Assembly: GCF_011059105.1 (NCBI RefSeq)
Contig: NZ_JAALLS010000001.1
Coordinates: 251,399 to 315,398 of the forward strand
DNA from: Fodinibius halophilus
GTDB taxonomy: Bacteria; Bacteroidota; Rhodothermia; Balneolales; Balneolaceae
Direction: 5' to 3'
Length of the DNA: 64,000 nt
Part shown: one piece after another, positions 27,294 through 37,999 of the stretch
Layout: each line of letters starts with the position of its first letter
Numbering within the stretch: the first letter of the stretch is position 1
Made by a program: the position numbers and the translations under genes
The notes under the pieces: generated by a model
What the model was told of the DNA's origin: nothing
The model's database searches: none
The model's input: the letters and a program-made list of their open reading frames with translations, nothing else

Positions 27294-28616
27294 TTATTTC
27301 ACACGCTTCAGCAATACACCAAAGTGACCGTCACAGTTGTGCTTGTGAGGCAGCGTTTGGTAAGCAAGCCCGCCGTGTGCCATAATCTCTTCGGGTACGT
27401 AACCTTCTACCGATTGCATTTCAAAATTATCGTGGCGATCCAGAAAGTTCATGACCTGTTCCATATTTTCTTCCTCTTCGAGCGAACAGGTACTGTAAAC
27501 GAGACGTCCGTCTTTTTTAACCATCTTGGCAGCGGAATCTAAGAGCTTGGCCTGAAGTTCAATAGCATTTTCAAGACCCTCTTTGTCACGACGCCAACGC
27601 AGGTCGGCACGCTTGCTGAGGACACCGGTTCCGGTACAGGGTGCATCAAGGAGTACGCCGTCTGCTTCATCATCGAGTTCCAGTTCGGTCACATCAGCTC
27701 GGCGCACCCGGATATTTTCAGCGTGATAGGAAAGCGCACTTTGTGCCAGGTTATCCAGACGTTCAGAAGAAATATCTACAGCTAGAATATCACCTTCACC
27801 GTTCATCAGGTCAGACATGAGAACACTTTTTGTTCCCGGTGCAGCACAGAGATCGTAAATTGATTCTTCGGGCTGCGGGTCCAACAAGTATGGTGCAAAG
27901 CCTGCAGCAATATCTTGAACCTGACAAAATCCTTTGTTGAGCCATCCATTAGAAATAAAAGGTGCTACGCTTTCAACCTGGAAGTAGCCGGGCAGCCAGT
28001 CGCTCTCCTGGAATTCTATATTATTCTTCTCCATCCGCAGCTTAAAGTTCTTGGTCTTGGTGCGGAGGTTGTTGGCCCGGATATAATAGACCGGCCGTTG
28101 GTTGTTGGCCTGCATCAACTTAAAGGCCTCACGTTCACCAAAGCGATTGGTCCAACGTTCTACTAACCATTCGGGGTGCGAAAAGGTAGTGGCAACCAGT
28201 TTGGTACGATCTTCAAAATCAGGCTTTGGAAGGTTGTCAATATCGCGCTGGAGGTTGCGTAAGATAGCATTGGTAAGGTCACCTGTACGTGATCCCAATT
28301 CGTACTTTGCAATCTCAACAGATTCATTAATAGCCGCATAGTCGGGGGTACTGTCCATAAAAAGCATATCGTAGACGCCCAGTCGTAAAATGTTCTTAAG
28401 GCTGGACTTCATCTCATCTATCTTGACGTTGGAGAATTGGTCAATCAAAAAGTCGAGATAACTGCGACGCCTTAAAATATTTTGAACATATTCGCGTACT
28501 TCGGCACGTCCACGCGATTCAAGTCGATCCGCTTTTGCGTAATTGAGAACATTGTTCTCATCAAATTCTATTAATATTTCTACGCTGACAGTACGAGCAG
28601 ATGCTTCAGTATCCAA
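27294..28616 (-). CDS. rsmB: 16S rRNA m5C967 methyltransferase RsmB
   Basis: A 440-residue protein with an N-terminal NusB-like RNA-binding domain (about 1-140, including LRRRSYLDFLIDQF and ILRLGVYDMLFMDSTPDYAAINESV in pieces) and a C-terminal NOL1/NOP2/Sun methyltransferase domain. The SAM motif is DLCAAPGTKSVLMSDLM. The two catalytic cysteines are in DAPCTGTGVLSKRADLRW and STCSLEEEENMEQV, the second being the nucleophile. The fusion of both domains separates RsmB from RsmF and YebU. It methylates C967 of 16S rRNA near the P site. It is a single gene with its own terminator. Confidence 0.94.
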   Translation of the reverse strand: MDTEASARTVSVEILIEFDENNVLNYAKADRLESRGRAEVREYVQNILRRRSYLDFLIDQFSNVKIDEMKSSLKNILRLGVYDMLFMDSTPDYAAINESVEIAKYELGSRTGDLTNAILRNLQRDIDNLPKPDFEDRTKLVATTFSHPEWLVERWTNRFGEREAFKLMQANNQRPVYYIRANNLRTKTKNFKLRMEKNNIEFQESDWLPGYFQVESVAPFISNGWLNKGFCQVQDIAAGFAPYLLDPQPEESIYDLCAAPGTKSVLMSDLMNGEGDILAVDISSERLDNLAQSALSYHAENIRVRRADVTELELDDEADGVLLDAPCTGTGVLSKRADLRWRRDKEGLENAIELQAKLLDSAAKMVKKDGRLVYSTCSLEEEENMEQVMNFLDRHDNFEMQSVEGYVPEEIMAHGGLAYQTLPHKHNCDGHFGVLLKRVK

Positions 28617-28813
28617 TGCGATATCCTTTTTAGGGTTAAACTTTGAGTATTACAATAAGGTTTTCGGGCCTTCATCATTCTGAGTATTTAGCCCAATGCT
28701 GCTGATGTAAAATAATAATGTTTGCAGGTCGAACAGGTTGCAAAAAATACGGGATTAGGAGGGGAGTTGCTAATGGATAATTGCCAAATTTTTGATCTGG
28801 CTAGTATATGTTG

Positions 28814-30136
28814 TTATTCTGATGATGAATAGCGTTGTGAAAAAAAGTAAAATGGAGATCCAAGCAGTAATATCCCTATGCCCAGCAGGGCACCCCAGCC
28901 GGTGAAGACAATACTTGAATACAGTAGATAGGCACAGACTATTATAAAGATAATGGGAGTAAGAGGATACAGTGGTACACTGTAGTAACGGTCACGAGAG
29001 TTTGGTTGCCTCCTGAAAATAAATAGGGAGGCGGTAGTGAGTAAAAAGAAGAACCAGAATACGGGCGCGGTGTAGTCGACCATTGTAGAAACAGCTTCTT
29101 GGGTAAAGCTACCAAGAATAACGAGCCCGATTGTGATTATACCTTGAACGATAAGGGCATTGACAGGAGCATTGCTGGTATCTGTCCATCGCCCGATAAT
29201 TTTAAAGATGGGGAAGTCACGCCCCAGGGCATAGTTTGTCCGAGCCCCGGTTATAATAGTAGCATTGGCTGTAGAGAGGGCCGAAAGTATTACTAGTATA
29301 GCTATGGCATATGATCCGTGCCCACCGGTAATCTGGTTAATTAAGGATACTCCAATGGTATCGGAGTTTCGCAGGCTTTCAAGCCCCAATACGTGCAGAT
29401 ATGCGCTGTTAACAAGCAGGTAAATTATTGTTATGGTTCCCAGCGCAATTATTAGTACACGGGATATATTTTTTCGGACGTCTTTGAGTTCTGCCGAAAG
29501 ATATACGCCCTCATTCCATCCGCCGTAGGTGAGCAGTACAAAAATCATAGCTGTGCCTACAGAAGTGGAGGCAGGGGTTTCTGGTACCTCAGCAGATGCG
29601 GGAGCTGACAAAAGGCCCGTAAAACCGGCAACTAGCAGTAATCCTATGATGAGGGTCGTTGCTATCGTTTGCATATTTTTTGAGGGGCGGGTACCTAAAA
29701 TATTGATAACTGTGAGTCCAATAACGGTACAGCCTGCATAAATCGCTTCGCTGTTGGGGCCAAGGTCATAGATGACCGTAGCATAGTCTCCCAATATGAA
29801 GGCGGCCAGTGCAATAGACCCGGTTTGGATGACCGTCATACGTCCCCAAGAGAATAGAAATCCTATACCGGGACCGAATGCTTCACTTAAAAAGTGATAT
29901 TCGCCTCCGGCATCCGGATGGTTTGCTGCCAGTTCTGCGTAACATAAGGCGCCGAGAATAGAGATAAGTCCCCCGGCTAACCAAAAGCTAAGATACTCGA
30001 TGCCTGAAGCTGAATTTTGGGCAACCATTGTTGGGAGGCGAAAAATACCAATTCCTACTACTATGCCTACGATTACTGCAATAGCACCAATATTGCCGAA
30101 AATGGGTAGGGGGCGGCCCGAGTTATTTTTTTCCAT
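28814..30136 (-). CDS. APC-superfamily amino-acid permease
   Basis: A 440-residue protein with 12 predicted membrane helices. The first, IVVGIVVGIGIFRLPTMVAQ (about 21-40), contains the Gly-Ile-Gly-Ile-Phe motif that breaks helix 1 and binds the substrate backbone in APC transporters. Helix 2 is followed by ALCYAELAANHPDAGGEYHFL, the usual signature. YGGWNEGVYLSAELKDVRKN around residue 205 matches helix 6 and its loop in the LAT/AAE subfamily. The likely job is uptake or exchange of an amino acid in the inner membrane; the substrate is not readable. It is flanked by the methyltransferase-like gene 42 bases upstream, so co-transcription with it is possible. Confidence 0.9.
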   Translation of the reverse strand: MEKNNSGRPLPIFGNIGAIAVIVGIVVGIGIFRLPTMVAQNSASGIEYLSFWLAGGLISILGALCYAELAANHPDAGGEYHFLSEAFGPGIGFLFSWGRMTVIQTGSIALAAFILGDYATVIYDLGPNSEAIYAGCTVIGLTVINILGTRPSKNMQTIATTLIIGLLLVAGFTGLLSAPASAEVPETPASTSVGTAMIFVLLTYGGWNEGVYLSAELKDVRKNISRVLIIALGTITIIYLLVNSAYLHVLGLESLRNSDTIGVSLINQITGGHGSYAIAILVILSALSTANATIITGARTNYALGRDFPIFKIIGRWTDTSNAPVNALIVQGIITIGLVILGSFTQEAVSTMVDYTAPVFWFFFLLTTASLFIFRRQPNSRDRYYSVPLYPLTPIIFIIVCAYLLYSSIVFTGWGALLGIGILLLGSPFYFFSQRYSSSE

Positions 30137-30178
30137 CAGTTACATACTGTGATTAATTTGGAGTAGGTATCGAGCTGT

Positions 30179-31042
30179 TTATTTTTGCCTGTTGGGTTTC
30201 CAATCAGATAGGCTTGTCTTACTATTAGTGTGAACCTGCATGATGCCGTTAATATTATTGCCTTCTACTCTTCCGCTAAAGATAAAATATTTACTACTAT
30301 CAGTAGCCCGTATTGAAATTCTGCGACCGTTTATATGAGCACTTTTAATCTCGTAGGAATAGCCACTATTGTCTTTTAGCTGTACATTAATTTTTTGAAA
30401 CTGTTGAGATATCTTCATTGAAAATTCTTTTTCAGCGACAGACCATTGCCAGTTTCCTTCAACCTGGGCCGGTACCACCCAAAAAAAGATATTATGCGTG
30501 TGACTGCTCCCTTCAATCTTAAAAGCTTCTTGTTTATCCGGCTTCCAGCTGCCCATATCAAAACTGTGCGATACTACTTTGGTGCCGGCCTCGAGTGTTT
30601 GTAGCAGTTTAGGGCGTAATTTTTTGTTCAGCGACGGTAACAGGTACATCGTTATGACGGAGGCGTTGCTGAAATCTGTTTTGAAGATATCCTCTTCTAC
30701 AAACATTATTTGCTTATCTACGCCTTTTTCCCGGGCATTGGTACGTGCTTCTTTTATACGTTTGGGATCAAGCTCAACGCCATGACCGCTGGCCCCGCGT
30801 AACGCAGCGGCAATAACGATGCGACCGTCGCCGGAGCCCAAGTCTATTACATAATCGCCGGGTTGTACATCGGCAACTTCCAGCATCCTGCTTACAACCT
30901 TTTTGGGCGTAGAGACATATGGCACGTCCAGGTCTTGAGCTTCTGCCATGGTGTTAAAAAACAGAAATATAAACAGTAAGAATAGCCTTCGTGAGCAGGA
31001 AGATGAAATATTGTTGACAGGTTTGTAAAGATATAATTTCAT
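30179..31042 (-). CDS. Exported class I methyltransferase-fold protein
   Basis: A 287-residue protein. After a positively charged start (SRRL, 17-20) comes FLLFIFLFF (21-29) and AEA-QDL at 33-38, a good signal peptide. The mature part starts LDVPYVSTPKKVVSRML and has a SAM-binding motif VIDLGSGDGRI (65-75) with acidic Glu90 (GVELD). The YLLPSLNKKLRPKLL and VVSHSFDMG stretches are conserved in a known family with the same N-terminus. The last 100 residues add a strand-rich domain (EFSMKISQQFQKINVQL and so on). A methyltransferase without SAM in the periplasm is a puzzle. A start at Met32 would remove the signal, but the hydrophobic run directly before it speaks for the longer form. Confidence 0.82.
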   Translation of the reverse strand: MKLYLYKPVNNISSSCSRRLFLLFIFLFFNTMAEAQDLDVPYVSTPKKVVSRMLEVADVQPGDYVIDLGSGDGRIVIAAALRGASGHGVELDPKRIKEARTNAREKGVDKQIMFVEEDIFKTDFSNASVITMYLLPSLNKKLRPKLLQTLEAGTKVVSHSFDMGSWKPDKQEAFKIEGSSHTHNIFFWVVPAQVEGNWQWSVAEKEFSMKISQQFQKINVQLKDNSGYSYEIKSAHINGRRISIRATDSSKYFIFSGRVEGNNINGIMQVHTNSKTSLSDWKPNRQK

Positions 31043-32907
<1,865 letters not shown>

Positions 32908-32916
32908 AGGTAATCC

Positions 32917-33336
32917 ATGACTAGCTTTAAAGCACAAATACTTACTCCGGAAGGTTCTTTGTTTGATGAAGAAGTGACCGGAGTTCGCGTGCCCGGAGAA
33001 ATGGGCAGTTTTGAGATTAAAACGCTTCACGCTAACATTATTTCTTCACTTGAAGTGGGAGAAATTCTTGTTCGCAAAGCAACCGGTGAAGAGCAGCAAT
33101 TTGCTGTCACCGGCGGCTTCGTTGAAGTGGTTGATAACAAACTAACATTACTTGCTGAAGCTGCAGAACTGGTAGAGGAGATCGATGTAGAGCGAGCTAA
33201 GGACGCCAAGGAGCGTGCCAAGGAACGCCTCGAAGCCGACGACTCTGATATCGATAAGGAGCGAGCAAGAAAGGCACTCAAACGTGCTGAGAACCGGCTT
33301 AAGTTAGCTGCTGATTTTAGCGTAAGCACGCAATAG
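32917..33336 (+). CDS. atpC: F1Fo ATP synthase subunit epsilon
   Basis: A 139-residue subunit. The N-terminal beta sandwich is seen from FKAQILTPEGSLFDEEVTGV to FAVTGGFVEVVDNKLTLLAE (about 4-86), and the C-terminal helical hairpin (EEIDVERAKDAKERAKERLE, then the RARKALKRAENRLKLA stretch) is intact. It sits on the central stalk of F1 and regulates rotation. The gene lies 9 bases behind atpD and ends in a strong terminator, so the two form a complete transcription unit apart from the rest of the atp operon. Confidence 0.96.
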   Translation: MTSFKAQILTPEGSLFDEEVTGVRVPGEMGSFEIKTLHANIISSLEVGEILVRKATGEEQQFAVTGGFVEVVDNKLTLLAEAAELVEEIDVERAKDAKERAKERLEADDSDIDKERARKALKRAENRLKLAADFSVSTQ

Positions 33337-33364
33337 TAGTTAATACTGTTTTGATAATTTCTGA

Positions 33365-33396
33365 AAGGCAATCTCGAGAGAGGTTGCCTTTTTTAT
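33365..33396 (+). terminator. Intrinsic terminator of atpD-atpC
   Basis: AAGGCAA (33365-33371) pairs with TTGCCTT (33384-33390), with further weak pairs inside, followed by TTTTTATTT. It lies 29 bases after the atpC stop. Confidence 0.85.
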
Positions 33397-33683
33397 TTAT
33401 GAGCCTAAATAGCAGGAGTAATCGTTTGGTGTACGGGCAAGACCGTCGCTGTCGGTTGGGCTGGCTAAGGGAGCAATCCTGACGGCTAAAAGACCACGGG
33501 CATAAGAGAAGAGTAAGCAAGCTTGAGGATGAAATCTGATGGATAAGAAGGGAATCAGATTCAAGATACCGGATAAGGGAGAGAAGAGGCAACAGAATTA
33601 ACAACCACCACAAATCTCACCTCTCATAGCCTCACATCTCATAGTCTCACATCTCATATCTCACAATCTCAATACTCAATCAA
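33397..33683. other. Gene-free stretch with a short inverted repeat, between atpC and the PBP gene
   Basis: The left 200 bases are more GC-rich and purine-rich than usual gaps here and hold AATCTGAT/ATCAGATT (33533-33540 and 33554-33561). The right 70 bases are the TCTCA-type tandem repeat described separately. A leftward reading frame of about 98 codons crosses it, but its composition is Leu/Ser/Arg-rich without any domain and it overlaps the atpC terminator, so I do not call it. It could be the remains of an older insertion. Confidence 0.5.
33613..33683. repeat. TCTCA-based degenerate tandem repeat
   Basis: The 15-base unit TCTCATAGYCTCACA occurs twice in a row (33622-33636 and 33637-33651), followed by degenerate TCTCATA, TCTCACAA, TCTCAATAC and TCAATCAA copies up to the PBP stop. 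It looks like a small minisatellite grown by slippage. Confidence 0.7.
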
Positions 33684-36038
33684 TCACCATCCAATACGAC
33701 CGGTTCCGGTGTCTTTATTTCCTGTGCTGTCGGGATCTTTAGGCATCACAAAGCCCGGCGGTTGCTCAAAAGAATCGTAACTCCATGGAGCTTTAGGATC
33801 GTCAGAAGCCAAATTTATAAACTTACCAACAATAGGCAGTGCCGAACGCGCTCCTTGTCCAATATGGGTATTTTCGGGAAATCGAATCATCCGGTTTGCA
33901 CCGCCTACCCAAGACCCCATTACCATATGGGGCATCATGCCGACAAACCAGTTATCAGCACTGTTTTGAGTCGTACCCGTTTTCCCGGCAACATCTTGGC
34001 GTACGTTATAGACATTACGTAGTCGAACACCTGTTCCATAGTAACCATCTCCGCCTTTAATAACACCGCGCATCATATCAACCATCATATAGGCCGTTTC
34101 CGAACTTATGACTTCATCTCTGTATTCCGGGCGATACTTTTTGATGACGTTACCTTCCTTGTCTTCAATGCGCGTAATAGCAATAGGATCGATATGAACT
34201 CCTTGGTTGGCAAAAGTCGTATAGGCACTTACCAGCTCCAGCAGGGAAACCTCTGCCGTACCGAGTGCGATAGAAGGGTAAGCTTGAGTATCAGAAAGAT
34301 CAATCCCCATATTTGTCGCCATTTGCTTTATTTTGCGTGCTGCAGGTATGAGATCCTCATATTTATTGGTATTGGGATTTCCCGCAAGTTCTGGTAATAA
34401 CCGAATTGTTACGTTATTTAAGCTACGGGCCAGGCCTTGCCTCAATGGAATCATTTTTGGTCCTGAGGGGATATGAGGATCTGTGGGTTTCCAAGCCTTG
34501 CCGCTGCGATCATAAAATACACTCGGGTATTTAGAAAATTTGTGGTAGGGTTTGTAGCCGTTATCAATGGCTACAGAATACACAAACGGTTTAAAAGTAG
34601 AACCGGCTTGACGTTTCGACTGATACACATGATCAAACTGCACATCACCGTAGTTGGATCCACCTACCCAGGCAAGGACATTTCCGTTATTGGGATCAAT
34701 GCCCACAAAACCCGCTTCCAGACGAGTTTTAGCACGCTTTACCGAGTCGAGGTAAGCACTGTCGGCCATTAAAGAATCAAAAACGACCGATTCCTGGTCG
34801 GTATCATATTTCGAAAAGGAATTTTTATAACGATCGGTATCGCGAATAAATTCGCGCAAAAATCGTGGATGTTTTTCCCAGAATCGTTGCATGTATTTAC
34901 CATTTTTAATAGCTCTTTTACAGGTAGATATTGGAGCATTACCTGTGGTCCATTCACATTCATATTTTGTCTGGATAGAATCGAGTTTGGTGCGCAGGGC
35001 CTGTTCGGCATAACGCTGCAGTCGGGAGTCAATAGTGGTGTAAATACGAAGACCATCGGTATACAGGTCATAACCATTTTTCTTTGTCCATTTATCAACC
35101 TTCTTGCGAATATACTCTCCAAAGTAGCGACTTTCCTGTCCTGCTTTTGAAGGGGGATGATAATCTAATGCTATAGGTTCTTCGCGGAGCTTGCTGTATA
35201 CCGCATCACTGATAAAGCCTCTTTTGTTAAGCAAATAAAGTACCGTATTCCGGCGATTCTTGGAGTTTTTGGGATTTATTCGTGGGTTGTATAGGTAAAC
35301 CCCTTTTAAAGAGCCTATAAGCGTGGCTGCTTGTGATATAGTAAGATCTTTGGCCTGTTTCCCGTAATGGGTTTGTGCGGCAGACTCAATGCCATAAGCG
35401 CTATTGGGAAACTGCACGGTATTGAGGTACATCTCAATGATTTCTCGTTTGGTATAGTTTTGTTCCAGCTGTATAGCGGTAAGCATCTCCCGGAGTTTTC
35501 GGATGATGGAAAACTCTCGTCCAATTTTTTTGTATAGGTTTCGGGCCAGCTGCTGGGTGATGGTAGATCCGCCTTGTATGCGGCCATTGATTAAGTGCCA
35601 GGGCACAGCAAGTGTACGAATCATATCAATGCCCCAGTGATTGTAAAATCGATGATCCTCGGTTGCTACCAGTGCATCAACAATATGGGGAGACATCTCT
35701 TCGATAGGGGCATAGGTGCGGTTTTCGGTATAATATCGATCAAGTACTACCCCATCGCGACTTAACAGTTCAGAGGCGATGGCAGTTTTGGGATTTTCAA
35801 GCTGTTGTATGGAAGGGAGTCCCTGCATCAGGTAAAGGGTAAAGCCCGTAAAGCCAATAATAAAGACGCCAACAACGATGCCCGTCCATTTTAAAATGTT
35901 ATTTTTTGTTTGACCCCATATCCAAGAAGCTTCTTCTTTTTTAGAGTCATCATTGCCTTTTTGGCTTTTTTTACGACGATATTCCGGATCGTTGAAATAC
36001 CGATCCATTTCATTTTCGTAATCTGAGTTACTCATCAA
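33684..36038 (-). CDS. Class A penicillin-binding protein (PBP1A-like)
   Basis: A 784-residue two-domain enzyme that polymerises and cross-links peptidoglycan. After a charged cytoplasmic leader comes one membrane anchor (TGIVVGVFIIGFTGFTLYLM, about 52-71). The glycosyltransferase GT51 domain has the catalytic Glu in VATEDHRFYNHWG (about residue 126) and GGSTITQQLARNLY. The transpeptidase domain has SxxK in GSTFKPF (about residue 488), SLNNV and KTGTT (about residue 690). Its first ATG overlaps the end of the LpxH-like gene by 4 bases, so the two are translationally coupled. An envelope operon with the polyprenyl synthase gene is likely. Confidence 0.95.
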   Translation of the reverse strand: MMSNSDYENEMDRYFNDPEYRRKKSQKGNDDSKKEEASWIWGQTKNNILKWTGIVVGVFIIGFTGFTLYLMQGLPSIQQLENPKTAIASELLSRDGVVLDRYYTENRTYAPIEEMSPHIVDALVATEDHRFYNHWGIDMIRTLAVPWHLINGRIQGGSTITQQLARNLYKKIGREFSIIRKLREMLTAIQLEQNYTKREIIEMYLNTVQFPNSAYGIESAAQTHYGKQAKDLTISQAATLIGSLKGVYLYNPRINPKNSKNRRNTVLYLLNKRGFISDAVYSKLREEPIALDYHPPSKAGQESRYFGEYIRKKVDKWTKKNGYDLYTDGLRIYTTIDSRLQRYAEQALRTKLDSIQTKYECEWTTGNAPISTCKRAIKNGKYMQRFWEKHPRFLREFIRDTDRYKNSFSKYDTDQESVVFDSLMADSAYLDSVKRAKTRLEAGFVGIDPNNGNVLAWVGGSNYGDVQFDHVYQSKRQAGSTFKPFVYSVAIDNGYKPYHKFSKYPSVFYDRSGKAWKPTDPHIPSGPKMIPLRQGLARSLNNVTIRLLPELAGNPNTNKYEDLIPAARKIKQMATNMGIDLSDTQAYPSIALGTAEVSLLELVSAYTTFANQGVHIDPIAITRIEDKEGNVIKKYRPEYRDEVISSETAYMMVDMMRGVIKGGDGYYGTGVRLRNVYNVRQDVAGKTGTTQNSADNWFVGMMPHMVMGSWVGGANRMIRFPENTHIGQGARSALPIVGKFINLASDDPKAPWSYDSFEQPPGFVMPKDPDSTGNKDTGTGRIGW

Positions 36039-36817
36039 TTGTGTTGTTCAAATGGTTGTAGAGACTGCAGTTGCGGCACCCAAGAAACGAGAGACATAGA
36101 ACTATTATTATAATAGACCATTGTTCGATGCCGGTAAAAGGTACCCAAATTTATATAGGTTCCGAAGTCAAATTCTTTTCGTCGAGGTATATGGTCATGC
36201 CCACACAAAATGATATCAATTTCGGTGCTCTCTAGTGTGTTGCGTGCCCACTTGTTTAACTTTAATTCTTTCTCTGGGTTCCATTCCAATAAACGGGTAA
36301 GTCGGGAAAAATATTTCATAATTGCGATACCCAAGCGAGGAGGAAGCAAGTTTTGAAACAGGGAAATAAATCTATCAGAGCGTAACAGCCGGTGCAGAGA
36401 GGGGCGGGGGAGTTGCAGCATACCATCAGCAAGGCCGTCCCCATGAAGGGTCATCACGAGGTTGTCATTAATTTGGATCATTTTATGTTCATGCTCGAGC
36501 TGGAATCCCAGGTCACACAAATAATCGCGTGTCCAGTTATCATGGTTACCTGTAATAAGTAGAGTAGGTCCCATATCGTTATTAAAAGCAGAAAATCGCT
36601 CTAGTACTCTTTTTCCTACATTAGGTACGGTATCGGGATACTCCATCCAGTAATCAAAAAGGTCGCCCAGTATGGCAATACCAATCTGGTTGCGCTGACA
36701 GTAATTAATAAGCTGGATTAGCTCCGATTCAATACGATCATTGGTGGAGTCCGAAAATCCCCCAAGATGTGCATCAGAGAGAAAGATCATCGGCTGTTCA
36801 ACGGTATAAGTATCCAT
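36035..36817 (-). CDS. lpxH: UDP-2,3-diacylglucosamine diphosphatase-like metallophosphoesterase (LpxH-like)
   Basis: I start at the ATG at 36817 (MDTYTVEQPMIFLSDAHLGG); an upstream ATG at 36937 would lie inside the neighbouring gene and adds 40 residues without homology. The 260-residue product has the metallophosphoesterase metal motifs: SDAHLGG (14-20), GDLFDYW (51-57), GNHDNW and GHDH near the C-terminus. HGDGLADG is the LpxH-like loop. LpxH removes UMP from UDP-2,3-diacylglucosamine in lipid A synthesis at the inner face of the inner membrane, which fits the envelope context. The ends overlap the PBP gene by 4 bases and leave 13 bases to the polyprenyl synthase. A different phosphodiesterase substrate is possible. 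Confidence 0.8.
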   Translation of the reverse strand: MDTYTVEQPMIFLSDAHLGGFSDSTNDRIESELIQLINYCQRNQIGIAILGDLFDYWMEYPDTVPNVGKRVLERFSAFNNDMGPTLLITGNHDNWTRDYLCDLGFQLEHEHKMIQINDNLVMTLHGDGLADGMLQLPRPSLHRLLRSDRFISLFQNLLPPRLGIAIMKYFSRLTRLLEWNPEKELKLNKWARNTLESTEIDIILCGHDHIPRRKEFDFGTYINLGTFYRHRTMVYYNNSSMSLVSWVPQLQSLQPFEQHN

Positions 36818-36830
36818 GTGCCGGGAGGCG

Positions 36831-37850
36831 TTATTTTTTACGCTCAATAATAAACTTGATAAGATCTTCAAAAGATGCCCGGTCCTCGGATGCAGGAAGG
36901 TCGGAGAGCGCTTCAAGAGCACGGTTCGCATAATCATTCATGATAGACCGAGCATATTTTACGCCTCCTTTATCGTGTACAAAAGAAACAATTTTATCAA
37001 TATCAGATTTCTTTTTCCGACGTTTACGCATCAGGTATCGCGCCCTTACTTTTTCCAGGGTAGAAGCATTGTCGAGAGCCTTAATAAAAGGAAGAGTTAC
37101 CTTGCGTTCCTGAATGTCATTTCGTTTGGGTTTGCCAATATCGTTGACACCATAATCAAAAATATCATCTCGGATCTGGAATGCAATGCCGGTCCATTTG
37201 CCGATATTGCGCATTTTTTCATGCATTTGGGGATCGTCCGTCGTGGAGATAGCACCGCATTCACAGCAGGAAGCGATGAGACTGGCAGTTTTTTCAGAAA
37301 TTACTTTAAAATAGTATTCTTCATCCATATTAAAGAGGCGAGCGGCTTTGAACTGGCGCAGTTCCCCTTCGCTCATTTGCCGTACAGCCTCGGAAAGAAC
37401 TTTCAACAGTTTATATTCTTCATGATCCAGTGCAGTAAGCAAGCCCTTGGAAAGCAAGAAATCTCCCAGTAAAACCCCCGCTTTATTGTTCCAGACTTTA
37501 TTAATGCTCAGGAATCCGCGTCGTACTTCCGCCTCATCCACAACATCGTCATGGATAAGCGTAGCAGTGTGCAGTAACTCAATCATCGTAGCCGCCACAT
37601 AACTCCGCTTGTTGACCTCGCCAAATAGGCGAGCCGACATAAATACAAGGGTAGGGCGGATCTCTTTACCTTTCTGCCGAAGTAGATATTGAACAACTTT
37701 ATCTAAGACCCACACATCAGTACGCAGTGCTTTCTTATAGAAAGTACGGAATTCAGATAAATTACCTTTGACGGGAGCGGTAATATTCCGAAGCGTTTTC
37801 TTCTGCTTGCGTTTAAACTTAGTTGCTTTTTCTAGCTGTGTGTCAATCAT
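36831..37850 (-). CDS. Long-chain polyprenyl diphosphate synthase (IspB-like)
   Basis: A 339-residue trans-prenyltransferase. The first aspartate-rich motif DDVVD lies at 101-105 in LIHDDVVDEAEVRRG, and the second, RDDIFDY, near residue 217. GKEIRPTLVFMSARLFG (61-77) is the substrate-binding segment. It condenses IPP units onto a prenyl primer to make the side chain of a quinone; menaquinone or ubiquinone is not decidable here. It is the first gene of the leftward synthase, LpxH-like, PBP group, diverging from pgi. Confidence 0.93.
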   Translation of the reverse strand: MIDTQLEKATKFKRKQKKTLRNITAPVKGNLSEFRTFYKKALRTDVWVLDKVVQYLLRQKGKEIRPTLVFMSARLFGEVNKRSYVAATMIELLHTATLIHDDVVDEAEVRRGFLSINKVWNNKAGVLLGDFLLSKGLLTALDHEEYKLLKVLSEAVRQMSEGELRQFKAARLFNMDEEYYFKVISEKTASLIASCCECGAISTTDDPQMHEKMRNIGKWTGIAFQIRDDIFDYGVNDIGKPKRNDIQERKVTLPFIKALDNASTLEKVRARYLMRKRRKKKSDIDKIVSFVHDKGGVKYARSIMNDYANRALEALSDLPASEDRASFEDLIKFIIERKK

Positions 37851-37999
37851 GAAGCATTTTGGATCACTTAGGTATTGGGGCCGAAAATAAAAGTTGAAAT
37901 TTAGTAATTATTCAGGTTTTATACCCCATCAATTCTGAAAGCTGATAACAGCTACTAATATAGAGTTTGAATAGTAATTTCTAAATAGTGTAATCGATA

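Noticed and set aside
33317-33613. 98-codon minus-strand frame between atpC and the PBP gene
   Set aside because: It overlaps the end of atpC and its terminator, is Leu/Ser/Arg-rich and has no recognisable domain.
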